Shown piece after piece: positions 1 through 8,808 of a stretch of 64,000 nucleotides of DNA. Source of the stretch: Luteibacter sp. dw_328. GTDB lineage: Bacteria; Pseudomonadota; Gammaproteobacteria; Xanthomonadales; Rhodanobacteraceae. The notes beneath the pieces were generated by a model that was not told where the DNA came from, searched no databases, and saw only the letters and a list, made by a program, of their open reading frames with translations. The position numbers and the translations under genes were made by a program. The DNA lies in NCBI RefSeq assembly GCF_018449605.1, contig NZ_JAAVUW010000002.1:248001-312000 (forward strand), written 5' to 3'. How positions within the stretch are numbered: the first letter of the stretch is position 1; each line of letters begins with the position of its first letter.

Positions 1-440
1 TTGAGCATGTCGACGGTGGCGACCAGGGTACCCGCGGTGGCCAGCATGGGATCGACGATGATCGCCGTGCGCTCGTCCATGCCGCCACTGAGCTTCTCGT
101 AATAGGCGACCGGCTCGAGCGTCTCTTCGTCACGCTGCAGGCCGACGACGCTCACCTTGGCGGCGGGAATCATTTCCAGCACGCCGCTGAGCATGCCCAG
201 ACCGGCACGCAGAATCGGCACGATGGTGACCTTCTTGCCCTTGATGTGCGTGACTTCGACCGGGCCCGCCCAGCCCTCGATCATCTTGCACTCGGTTTCC
301 ATGTCGGCCGTCGCCTCGTACGTGAGCAGCGCTGCGACTTCCGAAGCGAGTTCGCGGAACTCCTTCGTGCTGATGCCGGCACGGCGCATCAGGCCGAGTT
401 TGTGCTGGATGAGGGGGTGGCGGACTTCGACGATTTTCAT
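1..440 (-). CDS. upp: Uracil phosphoribosyltransferase, C-terminus off the edge
   Basis: Converts uracil plus PRPP to UMP in cytosolic pyrimidine salvage. Reading leftward from the ATG at 440 the protein starts [19 protein letters not shown], the typical Upp N-terminus. It continues with the [10 protein letters not shown] core and reaches the PRPP-binding segment ([12 protein letters not shown]) just before the window ends. About 146 codons are present of a family length near 208, so the last third is outside. No partner gene is visible on this side. A REP-like inverted repeat lies upstream at 535-630. Confidence 0.95.
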   Translation of the reverse strand, partial: MKIVEVRHPLIQHKLGLMRRAGISTKEFRELASEVAALLTYEATADMETECKMIEGWAGPVEVTHIKGKKVTIVPILRAGLGMLSGVLEMIPAAKVSVVGLQRDEETLEPVAYYEKLSGGMDERTAIIVDPMLATAGTLVATVDML

Positions 441-534
441 GGGCATGCGGTCGATGGCAAGGATGCCGCGATTGTCGCATGCGAGAGCCTTCCAGCCAGA
501 TGGCCGGAACCCCTGGGGTCAGGGCAGGGACACT

Positions 535-630
535 TGTAGGAGCCGATTCATCGGCGATCCCGCGGCAGCGGGCAAGGTTGCGGCGGCAAGGTTGACGCGA
601 GTCCCCATCGCCGATGAATCGGCTCCTACA
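535..630. repeat. REP-like inverted repeat (REPIN-type)
   Basis: The left arm TGTAGGAGCCGATTCATCGG is mirrored by the right arm ending CCGATGAATCGGCTCCTACA. About 55 bases, including a CGCGGCAGCG run, lie between them. This is one of a family of dispersed elements in the window. It sits between the divergently oriented upstream side of upp and the 3' end of the PsiF gene. Confidence 0.9.
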
Positions 631-636
631 GATTTT

Positions 637-954
637 TTAGCCCTTCAGGCAGGTGCTCATGAAGGTCTTGCGCTCGTCGCCCTTCAGGCTCTTGGCCGAA
701 GCGTCCTTGTTGCAGGACGTCATCTTCTGCTGCTGGGTCATCTTGGCCGGTGCCGGGGCGTCGCCCTTCAGGCAGCTGCTCATGAAGGTCTTGCGGTCAT
801 CGCCCTTCTTGCCTGTCGCCTGTGTGTTGCATGTCGACATGCGTTGTTGCTGCGGCGTCAGTTCTTTCTTGGCGGCTGCCTGTGGGGCGGCCATCGCACC
901 GGCGGAAAAGGCGAGCAGGGAAGCAACGGCAAGGACACGAAGCTGCATACACAT
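637..954 (-). CDS. PsiF-repeat secreted protein
   Basis: A 105-residue protein with a signal peptide (LAVASLLAFSAGAMAAP) and two tandem PsiF-type repeats. Each repeat has the pattern TPQQQ/TQQQKM..CN..A..KKGDDRKTFMS.CLKG, with conserved Cys in the CN and SCLKG elements. PsiF family proteins are small periplasmic proteins first seen as phosphate-starvation induced in E. coli; their biochemical role is unknown. A second in-frame ATG two codons downstream (948) is an equally good start. No obvious Pho box was found upstream, so phosphate control is not supported here. Confidence 0.85.
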   Translation of the reverse strand: MCMQLRVLAVASLLAFSAGAMAAPQAAAKKELTPQQQRMSTCNTQATGKKGDDRKTFMSSCLKGDAPAPAKMTQQQKMTSCNKDASAKSLKGDERKTFMSTCLKG

Positions 955-1063
955 GGCAAACCCCTACGTGACGCCGGGCGAATCCGGCGTGCCTGAGCTT
1001 ACCCCTCACGGTCATCCCTTACAAAAGGGGATTCAGCAGGCCTGGCGGGTGGGGCAGGCTCTT

Positions 1064-1127
1064 TGTGGGAGCCGATTCATCGGCGATGCTTTCGCGAGCA
1101 CCCTTCGCCGCTGAAGCGGCTCCCACA
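1064..1127. repeat. REP-like inverted repeat, hybrid arms
   Basis: The left arm TGTGGGAGCCGATTCATCGG pairs with a right arm of the second sub-type (CCGCTGAAGCGGCTCCCACA). The two arms therefore come from different flavours of the same repeat family, and the interior (ATGCTTTCGCGAGCACCCTT) is short. It lies between the aminotransferase 3' end and the PsiF gene. Confidence 0.85.
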
Positions 1128-1159
1128 TGGAGCGATCCAGATAGAGCAGTGCGTCGGCC

Positions 1160-2662
1160 TCAGGCCGCCTTGGTCGACGACGCCGACCGACGCGGGCCTT
1201 CCTTCAGCGCATGACGAATTTCCTCGACGATGAGGTCCACCTCGGCACTGGTCACCCGGAAGTGCGGCGTGAAGCGCAGCGAGTTGGCACCACCATGGAT
1301 CACGCCGACGCCGCGCTCACGCATGTATTCCTCGGTCGAGCCTTCGCCGTAGCACTTGTAGTCCGCCGCCAGCTCGCAGGAGAACAGCAGGCCGGTGCCC
1401 TGGACCTTGGTGATCATGCCGCCGAGCTCGCTCTTGAGGCCTTCCAGCTTCTGCAGGAATTCCTGGCCGCGGTCGCGGATGTTCGCGCGGACCTCGTCGG
1501 TCAGCTCCGCAAGCGTCGCGACGGCGACATCGAGGGCGCGCGGGTTCGCGGTCATCGTGTTGCCGTAGATGCCCTTGCGATACAGGCCGGCGACGCGGTC
1601 GGTCACCGCAAGCACGGAGAGCGGGTACTGGCCGGCGTTGAGCGCCTTGGAGAAGGTCTCCATGTCCGGCGCTTCCAGGGATTCGAAGCCCGGGTAGTCG
1701 ATGATGGACAGCACGCCGTGCGCACGCAGGCCGGCCTGGATCGAATCGACCAGGAGCAGGGTGCCGTGCTCGCGCGTCAGTTCGCGCGCGGCGGCGTAGA
1801 ACTCCGGCGTGAGCGCACGGCCCGGATCGCCTTCGCCCATGACCGGCTCGAGGAACATCGCCTCGATGAACCAGCCCTGGCGGTCGGCCTCGGCGAACGC
1901 GGCCTTCAGCGAGGCCACGTTGTAAGGCTCGACGGTGATCAGCGTGTCTTCGTTGCGGAAGCTGGCCAGGTGCTGCTGATAATTGCGACGCGACGAATCG
2001 GAGTAGATCGCCGGACGTTCGGTGCGGCCATGGAACGCACCCTTCACCGCAAGGCGCTTGATGGTACGGCCAGCATGCCGCGCACCCGGGTCGGTCATCA
2101 CACGCGCGTTGACGTCCGCAATGCGGCCGGCAAGCGTCACCGATTCCGAGCCCGAATTCAGGCAAAGGAAGTGCGAGTAGGGGCTACCGCCACGGTTGCG
2201 ACCGAGCTCCTTGTTCAGCGCGTCGCACAGGCGTAGCTGCGAGACGTTCGCTGTCATGACGTTCGCCATGACCTGCGGGCGCGCCATCGCATCGATGATG
2301 TGCTGGGGGTTGTGACCGAAACCGAGCATGCCGTAGCCGCCGTTGTCGTGGATCACGGCGCCCTTCAGCGTGACGACCCACGGACCGCGCGCGGCGGCCG
2401 GAACGTACGGGTTCACGCCGTCGTCCGGGTAGAAGTTCACCAGGCCGCACTGCAGGTGGTCGATCTGCGCGGCCTCGTCCATGCGCAGGAAGTCGCCCAT
2501 CTCGGCGCGGAGCGCCTGGTGATAAGCGGCGGCTTCTTCGATGGCCTGCACCAGCGAGGGGTCGATGCCTGCGAAGCGCTCCACCGTGGCGTCAGCCAGG
2601 CCTTGCGTACGCGGCGTACCGCCAAAGTTGCGCATCTCGCGCAGAAGACCGATGACGTCCAT
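1160..2662 (-). CDS. Class III PLP-dependent aminotransferase
   Basis: A 500-residue cytosolic transaminase of fold type I. Visible signatures are the substrate/PLP phosphate region NSGSESV (169-175), the KGAFHGRT segment (207-213), the PLP ring-contacting Asp in LLLVDSIQAG (D306) and the Schiff-base lysine in ETFSKALNAGQYPLS (K339). The unusual SIQAG/FSKALNAGQ context differs from ornithine or GABA aminotransferases, so the substrate cannot be assigned. It stands alone, divergent from the ABC operon across a 215-base gap. The start at 2662 (MDVIGLLREMRNFGG) is the first Met of a well-conserved-looking N-terminus. Confidence 0.85.
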   Translation of the reverse strand: MDVIGLLREMRNFGGTPRTQGLADATVERFAGIDPSLVQAIEEAAAYHQALRAEMGDFLRMDEAAQIDHLQCGLVNFYPDDGVNPYVPAAARGPWVVTLKGAVIHDNGGYGMLGFGHNPQHIIDAMARPQVMANVMTANVSQLRLCDALNKELGRNRGGSPYSHFLCLNSGSESVTLAGRIADVNARVMTDPGARHAGRTIKRLAVKGAFHGRTERPAIYSDSSRRNYQQHLASFRNEDTLITVEPYNVASLKAAFAEADRQGWFIEAMFLEPVMGEGDPGRALTPEFYAAARELTREHGTLLLVDSIQAGLRAHGVLSIIDYPGFESLEAPDMETFSKALNAGQYPLSVLAVTDRVAGLYRKGIYGNTMTANPRALDVAVATLAELTDEVRANIRDRGQEFLQKLEGLKSELGGMITKVQGTGLLFSCELAADYKCYGEGSTEEYMRERGVGVIHGGANSLRFTPHFRVTSAEVDLIVEEIRHALKEGPRRSASSTKAA

Positions 2663-2790
2663 AACCCACTCCTCACTTCGAATGACGCGGCACTGGTTCG
2701 AATCGATCCCTTAAGACGCCGCTAAGTGTCTATATGTAAAGGGATTATTTCCTCAGCATATCACGCGGATTTTGGCGGCGTAACCCCCGG

Positions 2791-2804
2791 GTGACGCTTG
2801 TCAC
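2791..2804. promoter_or_regulatory. Palindrome GTGAC-N4-GTCAC upstream of ABC operon
   Basis: A perfect inverted repeat GTGACGCTTGTCAC lies 73 bases before the start of the ABC ATPase gene, in the gap between it and the divergent aminotransferase. The operon encodes its own NarL-type response regulator, and such regulators bind short inverted repeats. This is therefore a plausible autoregulatory operator. The link is inference only. Confidence 0.4.
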
Positions 2805-2877
2805 ATCCGCACAATGACGCAAGCGACTGCCGCCAAGGGGTTGCGACCGAATATGTTGCGACGCAAGGGAGGACACC

Positions 2878-3798
2878 ATGATCAACGACACCTGCATTGC
2901 GCGTCTGGACCGGGTCGGCAAGCGCTACGGCGCCATCGTCGCACTGGACGGTATCAACCTGGAAATTCACCGCGGTGAGCTGCTTGCCCTGTTGGGCCCC
3001 AACGGCGCTGGCAAGAGCACCAGTATCGGCCTGCTGCTCGGTTTGCACAGGGCGGACACCGGCAGCGTCAGCCTGTTCGGGCGCGATCCGCAGGACATCG
3101 AAGCGCGTCGGCGCATCGGCGTCATGCTGCAGTCCGCTGCCTTGCCGCCAACCCTGAAGGTCGGCGAACTGATCAGTCTCACGGCCAGTTACTACCCCGC
3201 ACCCCGGTCGGTGGCCGAGTGCGCCGCCCTGGCTGGTGTCGACGATCTCCTGGGGCGCCGGTATGCCGCCCTGTCCGGCGGCCAGCAGCGCCGCGTGCAG
3301 TTCGCCATGGCGCTCGCGGGGCGGCCGGAGATTCTCTTTCTCGACGAACCCACGGTCGGCATGGACATCGTCGCGCGTCAGGCCCTGTGGGCGGCAATCC
3401 GCAAGGCGGTCTCCGAGGGTTGTGCCGTCGTGCTCACCACGCACTACCTCGAAGAAGCCGAAGCCCTGGCCGATCGCGTCTGCGTGATCGCCAAGGGGCG
3501 TGTCGTCTCCGAAGGCACGGTGGATGCGTTGCGTGCGCATGTCGCGGTGCGCCGCATTCGTTGCATCACCTCGATCGCTGCCGCTACGGTCGCGGCGTGG
3601 CCGGAAGTGATCTCCGCCGAACACGTGCACGACCGTCTGGCCATCGCCACCGCCGAAGCAGAGACCGTGGTCCGTCGCCTGCTCGACAGCGACGCCAACC
3701 TGACCGAACTCGAAGTGCAGCGCGCCGGCCTGGCCGAGGCCTTCACCGAAATCACCCGCGAATCCGAGACGACCGATCGTTCCCAGGAGGCCGCATGA
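2878..3798 (+). CDS. ABC transporter ATP-binding protein
   Basis: A 306-residue ABC ATPase that would energise an ABC-2 type exporter at the inner membrane. Walker A is GPNGAGKST (near residue 42), followed by a Q-loop, the signature LSGGQQRR and Walker B ILFLDEPTVGMD. The H-loop is TTHYLEEAEALADR. About 80 extra C-terminal residues follow, as in multidrug/antibiotic-export ATPases of the CcmA/NatA kind. The stop overlaps the permease start in an ATGA. It is the first gene of a five-gene operon with two sensor kinases and a regulator, an arrangement typical of envelope-stress or antimicrobial-responsive export. The substrate is unknown. Confidence 0.93.
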   Translation: MINDTCIARLDRVGKRYGAIVALDGINLEIHRGELLALLGPNGAGKSTSIGLLLGLHRADTGSVSLFGRDPQDIEARRRIGVMLQSAALPPTLKVGELISLTASYYPAPRSVAECAALAGVDDLLGRRYAALSGGQQRRVQFAMALAGRPEILFLDEPTVGMDIVARQALWAAIRKAVSEGCAVVLTTHYLEEAEALADRVCVIAKGRVVSEGTVDALRAHVAVRRIRCITSIAAATVAAWPEVISAEHVHDRLAIATAEAETVVRRLLDSDANLTELEVQRAGLAEAFTEITRESETTDRSQEAA

Positions 3799-4574
3799 AC
3801 ACCATCGACAGCATCGCCACACCGGTGATGACCACGGGGCGGGTGATCAACGCCTATCTACAGGAAGCGAAGTCGGAATGTCTGCGCTACCTGCGCAATC
3901 CTGGCTTCCTCCTGCCGACGCTGCTGTTCCCGTCCGTCTTCTACCTCATGTTCGGGATCTTCCTCGCGCATTCGAATAGCGCGGACGCACCGCGTTATCT
4001 GTTGGCGTCGTACGGCACCTTCGGTGTCATGGCGCCTGGCCTGTTCGGTTTTGGCGTATCGCTGGCGCTGGAGCGCGATACCGGTCTGCTCACGCTCAAA
4101 CGAGCGATGCCGATGCCGCCGGGCGCGTACCTCCTCGGCAAGATGTGCATGGCCATGCTCGTCGCCGCGGTCGTGTCGATCATCCTGCTGTGCATGGCGG
4201 TGTTCCTGGCGGGCGTCTCGCTGCCGGCATCGCGACTGACAGCATTCTTCGTACTGGAAGTGCTCGGCGTGCTGCCATTCAGTGCGCTTGGCCTGCTGAT
4301 TGGCACCCTGGTGAAGGGGCAGGGCGCTCCCGGCGTGGTCAACCTGGTCTACCTGCCGATGGCCTTCCTGTCCGGGCTGTGGTTTCCGTTGTCGATCATG
4401 CCGTCCTTCATTCAGTCGATCGCCCCGATCTGGCCTGCGTACCACCTCGATCAGCTGGCGTTGTCGGTCGTCGGGCTCGGCCAGGGCAACGTCCTGCTCC
4501 ACGTGCTCGTCCTGCTCGGCTTCACGGGTGCGTTCCTCCTGATCGCCGCGCGCCGCCTGCGCCGCTACGGTTGA
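3795..4574 (+). CDS. ABC-2 type exporter permease
   Basis: A 259-residue inner-membrane permease with about six hydrophobic segments (e.g. FLLPTLLFPSVFYLMFGIFL; the internal pair around MLVAAVVSIILLCMAVFLAG; the last near VLLHVLVLLGFTGAFLLIA). It also has the ABC2-family late loop GLWFPLSIMP. The ATG at 3795 is chosen because it overlaps the ATPase stop (ATGA) and gives a cytosolic N-terminus. The longer open frame upstream lies inside the ATPase gene. It forms the exporter with the preceding ATPase. Confidence 0.9.
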   Translation: MNTIDSIATPVMTTGRVINAYLQEAKSECLRYLRNPGFLLPTLLFPSVFYLMFGIFLAHSNSADAPRYLLASYGTFGVMAPGLFGFGVSLALERDTGLLTLKRAMPMPPGAYLLGKMCMAMLVAAVVSIILLCMAVFLAGVSLPASRLTAFFVLEVLGVLPFSALGLLIGTLVKGQGAPGVVNLVYLPMAFLSGLWFPLSIMPSFIQSIAPIWPAYHLDQLALSVVGLGQGNVLLHVLVLLGFTGAFLLIAARRLRRYG

Positions 4575-4580
4575 AGTAGC

Positions 4581-5798
4581 ATGAACGCACGACTTTCCTC
4601 GGATGCACGTATGGCCCGCTCGTGGTTTCAGCCGACACCGGATTCGCTGTGGAACCGCTTCCAGGGGAAGCCGCGGTTGCGCGCCGCGAGCATGTTTCAT
4701 CTGGTCTGGACCGTCTATGTCTTCGGCGATCTGGTCTTCGCCGAGAAGCTCAACCCCCACTGGTGGCTGGCCACGCTCATCGCCTTTCCGGCCTTCCTCG
4801 GGCTGTATGCGCTCAGTTACATCCGGCCCTTGCGTCAGGCCTCCTGGTTCGCTGTCGCGGTCGCCCTGCTCGCGTACGCCTTGATGGGCATCAACGCCAG
4901 CGGCGGCGGGTGCCTGGTGATCTACGCATGCGCGATGATGGGCTTCGAGGGCTCGCCCAAACGTTCCTATCTCGGAATGGCCGGCATCATCGGCGGTTTC
5001 GCACTGGTCGGCACGTACATCTACAGCTGGCCGCTGAGTATCCTGGCGACGCTGAGCTTCATTGCGATTTCCGTCGGTTCGATCAACATCATCTACCGGG
5101 TCAACGCGCAACGTGACGCCGAACTCAAGCTCTCCCACGACGAGGTTCGGCGCCTCGCCGCGATGGCCGAACGTGAGCGCATCGGGCGCGACCTGCATGA
5201 TCTGTTGGGCCACACACTGTCCTTGATCACACTCAAGCTGGAACTGTCGCGGCGCCTGATCGACCGCGACACGGACGCCGCACGTCGCGAGATGGAAGAA
5301 GCCGAGGCAGTCGCCCGTCATGCGCTCGCCGAAGTCCGTTCGGCGGTTACCGGCATTCGTGCGACGGGTCTTGCCGCCGAGCTCGCTTCCGCTCGCCTGC
5401 TGCTCAATGCCTCGATGGTGCACTTCGACTACGTCAGCGAATTGCCCCAGCTTCCCGAACGGCTGGAGGCCGGCCTTGCGCTGGTTCTGCGTGAAGCGGT
5501 CACCAACATTCACCGCCATGCGCGCGCCTCGTTCGCGGAAGCGCGCGTCGACGTTACCGGGGGTGTCCTTACTTTGTGTGTCGCCGATAACGGCAGTGGC
5601 GGCGTGAGCGAAGAGGGCAATGGCATATGCGGCATGCGTGAGCGTGTTCGAGCGCTGGGCGGCACCCTGGCCTTCGAATCCGAGCGCGGCAAAGGAACCC
5701 GGGTGCGGATCGCCGTGCCGCTGACCGCAGCGGATCGGCGTCTCGCGCCGACGACGGAACCCGATAACCTCGGTCTCGAGCCGCGGCCGACGTCGTGA
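4581..5798 (+). CDS. DesK-type sensor histidine kinase 1
   Basis: A 405-residue membrane sensor kinase. The N-terminal half has five or so hydrophobic helices (residues about 40-175). The HisKA_3 dimerisation box is ERERIGRDLHDLLGHTLSLI with the phosphorylated His at 206. The C-terminal HATPase has the N-box LREAVTNIHRHA and a G-box NGICGMRERV. There is no periplasmic sensory domain, so it probably senses the membrane or the exporter itself. It begins six bases after the permease and its stop overlaps the next kinase. Having two such kinases in one operon is unusual. Confidence 0.92.
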   Translation: MNARLSSDARMARSWFQPTPDSLWNRFQGKPRLRAASMFHLVWTVYVFGDLVFAEKLNPHWWLATLIAFPAFLGLYALSYIRPLRQASWFAVAVALLAYALMGINASGGGCLVIYACAMMGFEGSPKRSYLGMAGIIGGFALVGTYIYSWPLSILATLSFIAISVGSINIIYRVNAQRDAELKLSHDEVRRLAAMAERERIGRDLHDLLGHTLSLITLKLELSRRLIDRDTDAARREMEEAEAVARHALAEVRSAVTGIRATGLAAELASARLLLNASMVHFDYVSELPQLPERLEAGLALVLREAVTNIHRHARASFAEARVDVTGGVLTLCVADNGSGGVSEEGNGICGMRERVRALGGTLAFESERGKGTRVRIAVPLTAADRRLAPTTEPDNLGLEPRPTS

Positions 5799-6931
5799 TG
5801 CGACTTCCCACCGTCCACCCGGATTCCCTGCTCGGCACGCTGCGCTCGCCGACCTACCTGCGCTGGCAGGCCGGGCTGCAGGTGTTCTGGCTGGTCGCGT
5901 TGATCCAGGGGCCGCTCGCGCTGAAGGCGTTCGACTGGGGCTGGTTCGGACCGACACTACTTTCGATCCTCGTCTACCTGGTCTGCTACATCGGCGTCTA
6001 CATTGCGCCGCTGCGGCGTTTGCCGTTCCACGCCGTCACGATCGTCGTGATGGGCTTTATCCTCTGGCCGGTCAATCCCATATCGCTGGGCTATGTGATC
6101 ATCGGCGTCACCCTCCTGGCGTATGCGCCGCAAGCGCGTTACTGGCTCATGGGTGTAGGGCTGGCAACGCTGGTCACGCTGGCCTGGGTGTATGCCTTCG
6201 GCGTGCCGTTTATCCATGTAGCGATCGTCTTCGGTGCGGGCCTGGCAGCCGGCTTCAGCAACTTTCTCTACGTGCGTGGCGCACGTCGTGACGCCGAGCT
6301 GCGTCTGTCGCAGGTCGAAGTTCGTCGGCTGGCCACACTGGCCGAGCGCGAACGCATCGGTCGCGACCTGCACGATCTGCTCGGCCACACGCTCTCGCTT
6401 ATCACCCTGAAGTCCGAGCTGGCCAAGCGCCTGGCGCTGGTCGATCCCGCCCGTGCGCAGCAGGAAATGGAAGAAGTCGAGCGCGTTGCCCGTCACACGT
6501 TGACCGAAGTCCGCAGTGCCGTGACCGGCATGCGTGCCGGCGATCTCGGCAGTGAGCTGGTTTCGGCACGCCTGATGCTCGAGGCCTCGGGCATCGCGCT
6601 GCACGTGACCATGCCAGAGCGTCTGGCTTTGCCCGAACCCGCCGAAGCGGCACTCTCGCTCGTTCTACGTGAAGCGATCACCAACATTCATCGACACTCG
6701 CGCGCGACCGAAGCGCGCGTGGTCATTACCCGTAACGGACAGGATTTTTCCATGCGCATCACGGACAACGGTTGTGGCGGACTCGCCGCGCACGGCAATG
6801 GGGTTTCCGGCATGCGCGAGCGCGTGCGGCAGGTCGGCGGCCGGCTGGCTATCGACTCCCCGGCGAAGCAGGGCACCGTGCTCGAGATCGGCCTGGCGGT
6901 GCCGCCGGCGCTGCAGGGGAGCCCGGCATGA
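5798..6931 (+). CDS. DesK-type sensor histidine kinase 2
   Basis: A 377-residue paralogue of the preceding kinase. It has the same layout: multi-helix membrane half (about 25-160), then ERERIGRDLHDLLGHTLSLI with the active His at about 192, then N-box LREAITNIHRHS and G-box NGVSGMRERV. The ATG at 5798 overlaps the upstream stop by one base (TGATG); a GTG three bases earlier is possible. The kinase cores are nearly identical to kinase 1 while the membrane parts diverge. This suggests duplication followed by change in input, and possibly heterodimers. Confidence 0.92.
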   Translation: MRLPTVHPDSLLGTLRSPTYLRWQAGLQVFWLVALIQGPLALKAFDWGWFGPTLLSILVYLVCYIGVYIAPLRRLPFHAVTIVVMGFILWPVNPISLGYVIIGVTLLAYAPQARYWLMGVGLATLVTLAWVYAFGVPFIHVAIVFGAGLAAGFSNFLYVRGARRDAELRLSQVEVRRLATLAERERIGRDLHDLLGHTLSLITLKSELAKRLALVDPARAQQEMEEVERVARHTLTEVRSAVTGMRAGDLGSELVSARLMLEASGIALHVTMPERLALPEPAEAALSLVLREAITNIHRHSRATEARVVITRNGQDFSMRITDNGCGGLAAHGNGVSGMRERVRQVGGRLAIDSPAKQGTVLEIGLAVPPALQGSPA

Positions 6932-7530
6932 TCCGCGTCTTCCTCGCCGAAGATCAGGCCATGGTGCGCGGTGCCCTGACGGCCCTGCTCAGTCTCGAAT
7001 CGGACATCGAGGTCCTCGGTTCGGCGGCCGATGGGGAGAGCGCATGGCGCGAGCTGCAGCGGCTCAAACCCGACGTGCTCGTGACCGATATCGAGATGCC
7101 CGGCCTGACCGGTCTGGAAATCGCCCAGCGCATCCATCGCCACGAGTTGCCGATGAAGGTGATCATCGTGACGACGTTCGCCCGGCCGGGCTTTCTTCGT
7201 CGCGCGCTGGATGCCGGTGTCAGCGGCTACCTGCTCAAGGATGCCCCGGCCGAGAACCTCGCTGAGGCCCTGCGCATGGTCCACCGCGGCGGGCGCGCCA
7301 TCGATCCGCAACTGGCGCTGGAGGCGTGGTCCGAAGCGGATCCCCTGAACGACCGTGAGCGGCAGGTCTTGCGGCTGGCCGGGGAAGGGCAGTCGGCCAG
7401 TGACATCGGCACGCAGCTGAATCTCTCCCATGGCACGGTGCGCAACTATCTTTCCGAGGCCATCGGCAAACTCGGCGCCGCCAACCGCATCGAAGCGTAT
7501 CGACTCGCACGCCAGAAGGGCTGGCTCTGA
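6928..7530 (+). CDS. NarL/FixJ (DesR-like) response regulator
   Basis: A 200-residue cytosolic regulator. The receiver domain has the acidic pair ED (8-9), phosphoacceptor Asp54 (LVTDIEMPGL) and the Lys in LLKDAP. The C-terminal LuxR-type helix-turn-helix is LNDRERQVLRLAGEGQSASD followed by LSHGTVRNYLSEAIGKLG. The start at 6928 overlaps the kinase stop (ATGA); the longer upstream frame is inside the kinase gene. It is the presumed output of both kinases and probably controls this exporter operon. Confidence 0.93.
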   Translation: MIRVFLAEDQAMVRGALTALLSLESDIEVLGSAADGESAWRELQRLKPDVLVTDIEMPGLTGLEIAQRIHRHELPMKVIIVTTFARPGFLRRALDAGVSGYLLKDAPAENLAEALRMVHRGGRAIDPQLALEAWSEADPLNDRERQVLRLAGEGQSASDIGTQLNLSHGTVRNYLSEAIGKLGAANRIEAYRLARQKGWL

Positions 7531-7596
7531 CCGCTACAATGGACCGGTAGCGCACCGCTTCCGGTGCGCGTCGGGGAGCCATCGGATTTGGCGTAC

Positions 7597-8808
7597 ATGC
7601 TGCGGACTCTGGCAATCGTTACGATCGCGGCGATGCTCGTTGCCGCGTGCGATCGCACGTCCGCACCGCTGGCCCACGATGCCTATGTATGGCAGCGGCA
7701 GTGGACGCCCGCTCTGCGCGACGCAATGGCGAGTTCGTCGGACCTCGTCCGCGACTGGCGGGTGCTGGTTGCCCAGGCCGATCGCAACGGGGCCTTTCAC
7801 ACGTTCGCACCGGACAGGGAAGCGCTGGCCCGGAGCGGTCGGCCTGTCGTCCTGGTGGTGCGGATCGACGGGAGGCTGGCGGCCTTCGATGCGGCCGTGC
7901 TCGCCGACCGCATCGCGGCACTCAGGGCGGCGTGGCCTGCCGCCCTTATCGCAGGCATCGAAATCGACTACGACTGCCCGACCGCGCGCTTGCCGGCGTA
8001 TACCGCCTTCCTCACGTCATTGCGGTCGCGCCTGGGTTCACTGCCCCTCTCGATCACGGCCTTGCCGACGTGGCTGGGCTCGCGCGATCTCGACGCGTTG
8101 CTGGTCGTGCCCGACGAGTCCGTGCTGCAGGTGCATGCCGTGCAGGCGCCCCAGGCCGGCTTGTTCGATCCCCTGGTCGCGAACCGCTGGATCGATGAGT
8201 TCGCCGCGCATACGCGCAAGCCGTTTCGTGTGGCGTTGCCGACGTACGGTTCGCGCGTGAGCTGGAATGAAGACGGTAGCCTGCTCGCTGTCGAAAGCGA
8301 ACAGAGCGCCCTGGCGGCAGGTGCGACGTCTTCCGAACTGTATGCGGCGCCGAACACCTTGATGGCTTTCGTGGAGCACCTGTCGAAGGACCGCCCACGC
8401 GGTCTCGCCGGGGTCGTGTGGTTTCGCCTCCCCACGGCCGACGATACGCGCGCCTGGAGCCTTGCGACCTGGCGCGGCGTCGTCAGGGGGCAACTCGACA
8501 CGCTTCCCCTTCTGATCACGTTGCAGCCGGGCAGGGCGGCCGACGCTCCGTCGGATGTCATGCTTGAAAATCGTGGCGCGACCGATGCGGCGCCACCGCC
8601 ACGTGTCGCGCTGCCGGCCTCATGCGAACTGGCCGACGGTATCGATGGCTATCGCCTGCAGCGGGCCGGTGCTTCGTTCGAACTCATCGCCGAAGGCGCG
8701 CGCCAGATTCCCGCGCATACCCGCCGATCGATCGGCTGGGCCCGCTGCAAGCCGGGCACGCCGCTTACTCTTTCACCGACACCCGCACAAGGAACGCCCG
8801 TTTCATGA
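7597..8808 (+). CDS. DUF3142 family lipoprotein
   Basis: A 403-residue predicted lipoprotein. The start at 7597 gives MLRTLAIVTIAAMLVAAC, a signal peptide with lipobox VAAC; a GTG at 7564 and TTG at 7588 would only lengthen the N-terminus. The body matches the DUF3142 pattern: YVWQRQWTPALRDAM near the N-terminus, then strands VVLVVRIDGRL and AGIEIDYDCPTARLPAY, and ALPTWL. The acidic EIDYD motif and TIM-barrel-like strand order recall glycosidases, but no enzymatic role is established. Its stop overlaps the next gene (ATGA), so the two products probably work together in the envelope. Confidence 0.8.
   Translation: MLRTLAIVTIAAMLVAACDRTSAPLAHDAYVWQRQWTPALRDAMASSSDLVRDWRVLVAQADRNGAFHTFAPDREALARSGRPVVLVVRIDGRLAAFDAAVLADRIAALRAAWPAALIAGIEIDYDCPTARLPAYTAFLTSLRSRLGSLPLSITALPTWLGSRDLDALLVVPDESVLQVHAVQAPQAGLFDPLVANRWIDEFAAHTRKPFRVALPTYGSRVSWNEDGSLLAVESEQSALAAGATSSELYAAPNTLMAFVEHLSKDRPRGLAGVVWFRLPTADDTRAWSLATWRGVVRGQLDTLPLLITLQPGRAADAPSDVMLENRGATDAAPPPRVALPASCELADGIDGYRLQRAGASFELIAEGARQIPAHTRRSIGWARCKPGTPLTLSPTPAQGTPVS

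Noticed and set aside
3858-5957. A 699-codon minus-strand open frame opposite the permease and first kinase
   Set aside because: It is antisense to well-recognised genes, rich in Arg/Gln/His with no domain. High GC creates long antisense frames here.
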